DNA of 9,427 bases from Cyclobacteriaceae bacterium. Lineage in GTDB: Bacteria; Bacteroidota; Bacteroidia; Cytophagales; Cyclobacteriaceae. How positions within the stretch are numbered: position 1 is the first letter of the stretch; each line of letters opens with the position of its first letter. A model generated the notes under the pieces. The model ran no database searches and was not told the origin of the DNA. It saw nothing but the letters and a program-made list of their open reading frames with translations. The DNA is taken from the NCBI GenBank assembly GCA_015492915.1, contig WGED01000061.1, positions 1 through 9,427 on the forward strand, given 5' to 3'. The position numbers were made by a program, and so were the translations under genes. Below are positions 6,753 to 9,427 of the stretch, one piece after another.

Positions 6753-9427
6753 TTAAAATGATACATTGAGTTTGAACCCTACCGGGAATACCCACGGATC
6801 CACATTCCACCGCTCAATGCCTTGCTTAAAACCAGAGGACTCTGCCTGGAAGGCACGCTCGGGATCTACTCCATTTTTCCCTTTTGTCCAGATGATGACA
6901 TTTCTGGTATAAACAGATAAACTAATGTGTTGTAGCTTTATCTTCTTCACCCAGTCAGACGGGAAATTATATGTTATCGATGCATCCCTCAATTTTACAA
7001 AATCCGCATCAAACAGTGATGGCGTCGTGAAATCCCAGGGATAACTCACTACCCATGGAAGGATTAGCATATTATCAGGATCTTCACCAAGATTTTCAAC
7101 ATATACATCATCTTCAAATTCAGGAGTATCAGCCCCAGCGATTTGGATAACACCCGGCACAAAATATCCGTCATTAACCCAGAGACCACTCCATTTCTCA
7201 GGAAATCCGCCATATTCTACTGTAGGTCCGCCTACTACATGAAAGCCGTTTTTAATGTATTTATCTTCATTGGCCACCAGCCAGTCTCTCAGCTCCTTGC
7301 CACTCCGGCCTTCAGGATTAATTGCATTATCAAGCCATAATTGTGAACTGGCATCCTCAGCGGTATAGCGATAGGTTTGTGACACGTATTGCCCGCCACT
7401 TCTCCAGTCAAGTGTAAAACTAAAGCTTAGATTTTTCCATGATAAAGACGAAGTCATGCCTAATATAAAATCAGGATTGAAATTACCTACTTTATTTTTG
7501 ACGTCTTTTGCCCGTATAGACTGCCATTCCATATCGGAACCACCGATGATAGGATAACCATAATAAGGAGAGTTGGGATCTTCCACAACAACCATTTTGG
7601 CGTCATATATATCACCGATTTCTTCTCCTACATAAGTCCAGGCTCCCCCTTTGGCGTCACTCCAGAAGCGGAGAATATCAATACCCTCCGCAAGTTCAAT
7701 AAGCTTTGTCCGGCTCCTTGTCCAGTTAGCGCTCAAATCCCATGTCCAGCCATTCTTCTGTATCGGTGTGCCGCCCATCATCAATTCAACTCCTTTGCTC
7801 GTGATCAACCCCGCATTAATAAACTTGGAAGTATATCCGGTGGAGGTGGGTAGTCTCACAGAAATGATCTGGTTTCTGTTATCTAACTGATATACAGTAC
7901 CTTCAAATCGCAGCCTGTTACCAAATAACCCTAAGTCCAGCCCGGCTTCCCAGGAAGTGGCAATTTCAGATTTCAAATCAGGGATTAAAAGGCCTGAAGG
8001 TTTATAAAGCCGTGTGGCTTCTCCCCACTGTCCTGCATTGCCGTATGTGGCTACCAGCTTGTAAGGCCCTGTATCGTTGCCTACCTGGGCCCAACCACCA
8101 CGGAGCTTGATCATGTCTATATTACTGCCCATGCTGAACATCTCATTGAGCAACAAACTCAAGGAAGCCGACGGGTAAAAATAGGACCGCTCCTCTTTCG
8201 GCAGGGTGCTCGACCAGTCATTTCTGGCTGTCAGATCCAGGTATATGAAATCATTCCATGACAAATTGGCCAGCCCATAAACACTGTATATCGCCCTCTG
8301 GCTCCAGCTGCTACTATAGTTCAATCCACTTGATTTGATATTGCTGACAGTAAATACATTTGGCACCACAAGGCCCGACCTGGATGAATTTGCGATGGAG
8401 GTACTCTTTGAATACCGGTCGTTTCCACCTACTGATACATTCAACCCAAATTTGCCAAACTGTTTCGTATAGGTAGCAAGAAAATCAATATTACGTTCAA
8501 ACCTGGTGAACTTCACTAGACCATAGGTACCGTTGTTCGGCTCACGTGTGTAACTGGGCGGTATCTTCGTCTCGCGCTCTTCTACATAATAATCTAAAGC
8601 ATACCGTCCCATCAGGGTAAGACCGTCAATGATTTCCCATTCCGCTTTTAGGTTGCCAAATACCCTGTCGCGGTTAAAACGGTTGTCAATCTCATAGGCA
8701 AGAAAATAAGGGTTGTTATATCCGGTCTCCTCAGGCTTGCCCAGCCATGTCGTTCGCTGCTGGATACCCTCAAGACCCGGCTCCCAGTAATCACGTAAAT
8801 CCCGGATATCTATGTTTTGCGGAACTTTGTATGCCCATTCCATGGGATTGGTCCCCCTGTTGCTCGATGGTCTGTTATTCGAATAAGTTCTGTTGATATT
8901 CATGTTTGTACTGAATGTCCAGCGTTTGCTGGCTCTCAGGATACTGTTCAGCGTCAGGTTATTCCTGAAAAGGTCTGACCCGGGCACTACTCCCCTGCTG
9001 CTCATATTCGTAAAACCTACACGATAATCTATCGCCTCATTGCTGTTGGCCAGGGATATCCCATTGGTAGTGGTAATACCATTTTGTACGAAATTTTTTA
9101 CATTATCAGGATGAGATACTAACTCAGTCGGTACCGGAAATCCATTCGAATCCAACGGCGCATTCCACTGAAAAGCAAAATAACCGCGGTCCAGTTCCAT
9201 ACCTGCGCCCGCTGCCTGGGCAGGATCTACTGTTGGATATACGCCGGGAGGGAAGTTATCCGGCGTAAATGAAAAATAACCTGTTGCAAACTTCTTCTGG
9301 ACTTTTAAAAATGAAAATGGTATATCAAATACCGTATTTGAAGTAAGCGTTACGGTAGCTTTCTTGCTTTTGCTGCCGGACTTGGTCGTGATCAGCACTA
9401 CTCCGTTACCCGCCCGGGTTCCGTACA
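6753..9427 (-). CDS. SusC/RagA-family TonB-linked outer membrane transporter (SusC-1, 5' end outside window)
   Basis: The frame is open to the window edge. The first whole codon (9425-9423) encodes the Tyr of YGTRAGNGVVLITTKSG, the signature at the end of the plug domain. About 240 N-terminal residues (signal peptide, regulatory-like domain, TonB box, most of the plug) are therefore missing only because the window stops, as judged from the paralogue. The visible 890 residues are the barrel, ending in KLNVSF. An apparent start at 9398 is an internal GTG valine codon, not the gene start. It is paralogous to the SusC at 155-3565, which has 897 residues over the same span. SusC-1 lacks six residues in the segment before FKQGIER and one in the RLPTSTGYT segment. 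The adjoining SusD makes this the canonical SusCD pair. Ligand unknown. Confidence 0.95.
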   Translation of the reverse strand, partial: YGTRAGNGVVLITTKSGSKSKKATVTLTSNTVFDIPFSFLKVQKKFATGYFSFTPDNFPPGVYPTVDPAQAAGAGMELDRGYFAFQWNAPLDSNGFPVPTELVSHPDNVKNFVQNGITTTNGISLANSNEAIDYRVGFTNMSSRGVVPGSDLFRNNLTLNSILRASKRWTFSTNMNINRTYSNNRPSSNRGTNPMEWAYKVPQNIDIRDLRDYWEPGLEGIQQRTTWLGKPEETGYNNPYFLAYEIDNRFNRDRVFGNLKAEWEIIDGLTLMGRYALDYYVEERETKIPPSYTREPNNGTYGLVKFTRFERNIDFLATYTKQFGKFGLNVSVGGNDRYSKSTSIANSSRSGLVVPNVFTVSNIKSSGLNYSSSWSQRAIYSVYGLANLSWNDFIYLDLTARNDWSSTLPKEERSYFYPSASLSLLLNEMFSMGSNIDMIKLRGGWAQVGNDTGPYKLVATYGNAGQWGEATRLYKPSGLLIPDLKSEIATSWEAGLDLGLFGNRLRFEGTVYQLDNRNQIISVRLPTSTGYTSKFINAGLITSKGVELMMGGTPIQKNGWTWDLSANWTRSRTKLIELAEGIDILRFWSDAKGGAWTYVGEEIGDIYDAKMVVVEDPNSPYYGYPIIGGSDMEWQSIRAKDVKNKVGNFNPDFILGMTSSLSWKNLSFSFTLDWRSGGQYVSQTYRYTAEDASSQLWLDNAINPEGRSGKELRDWLVANEDKYIKNGFHVVGGPTVEYGGFPEKWSGLWVNDGYFVPGVIQIAGADTPEFEDDVYVENLGEDPDNMLILPWVVSYPWDFTTPSLFDADFVKLRDASITYNFPSDWVKKIKLQHISLSVYTRNVIIWTKGKNGVDPERAFQAESSGFKQGIERWNVDPWVFPVGFKLNVSF
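8740..8795. repeat. 56-bp exact block shared by the two SusC genes (copy B)
   Basis: This matches 2163-2218 without a mismatch, in the same orientation. The flanking bases differ between copies (8739 G versus 2162 A; 8796 T versus 2219 A). Confidence 0.6.
8952..9427. repeat. Near-identical 476-bp direct repeat within the SusC genes (copy B)
   Basis: This pairs with 2375-2850 with 13 hand-counted mismatches and no gaps. The final 91 bases (9337-9427) are identical to 2760-2850, so the repeat very likely continues past the window into the unseen 5' part of this SusC gene. Confidence 0.85.

Noticed and set aside
9396..9398. GTG at 9398 as start of a shorter SusC-1 of 881 residues.
   Set aside because: It is an internal valine codon in the conserved NGVVLITTKSG plug signature. 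The frame stays open to the window edge and matches the paralogue upstream.
2375..9427. An invertible SusC/SusD shufflon.
   Set aside because: The repeats are direct, not inverted, and no recombinase gene or short inverted recombination sites are visible in the window.

Overview
The window looks like a nutrient-uptake locus from a member of the Bacteroidota. The evidence is two SusC-type TonB-dependent transporters with a C-terminal aromatic residue, a SusD/RagB lipoprotein with an acidic stretch after its lipid-bearing cysteine, and the absence of clear Shine-Dalgarno sequences before the genes. The genus cannot be read from the sequence; a Cytophagales-like origin is only a guess.

All four genes lie on the minus strand, so transcription runs from high to low coordinates. 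(1) 9427-6753 is a SusC-like transporter (here SusC-1) whose 5' part (signal peptide, carboxypeptidase-regulatory-like domain and most of the plug) lies outside the window. (2) 6749-5073 is its SusD-like partner, starting 3 nt after the SusC-1 stop. (3) A 45-nt hairpin at 5001-5045 looks like an intrinsic terminator or attenuator. (4) 4985-3591 encodes a membrane-anchored protein of the neutral/alkaline ceramidase family. (5) 3565-155 is a second, complete SusC-like transporter (SusC-2, 1136 aa) with no SusD after it. (6) A perfect 13-bp hairpin terminator at 123-152 sits two bases past the SusC-2 stop. The remaining 122 bases hold no gene I can identify, only a 10-bp inverted repeat.

In the likely working model, SusC and SusD form a lidded outer-membrane importer powered by TonB. 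The ceramidase-like hydrolase, anchored in the envelope, would cleave an amide-containing or lipid-like ligand. This hints at sphingolipid/ceramide-related or N-acyl substrate use, but the substrate is inferred only from the enzyme family.

The most notable feature is the relationship between the two SusC genes. Across most of their length they are clearly paralogous but diverged at the DNA level (about 74% over a 78-bp C-terminal stretch counted by hand). A 476-bp block covering the end of the plug and the first barrel segment is about 97% identical (13 mismatches counted) and has an abrupt edge. This points to recent gene conversion or recombination between tandem copies. Both most likely starts given here (ceramidase-like gene and SusC-2) are ATG codons slightly inside longer open frames that begin with TTG.
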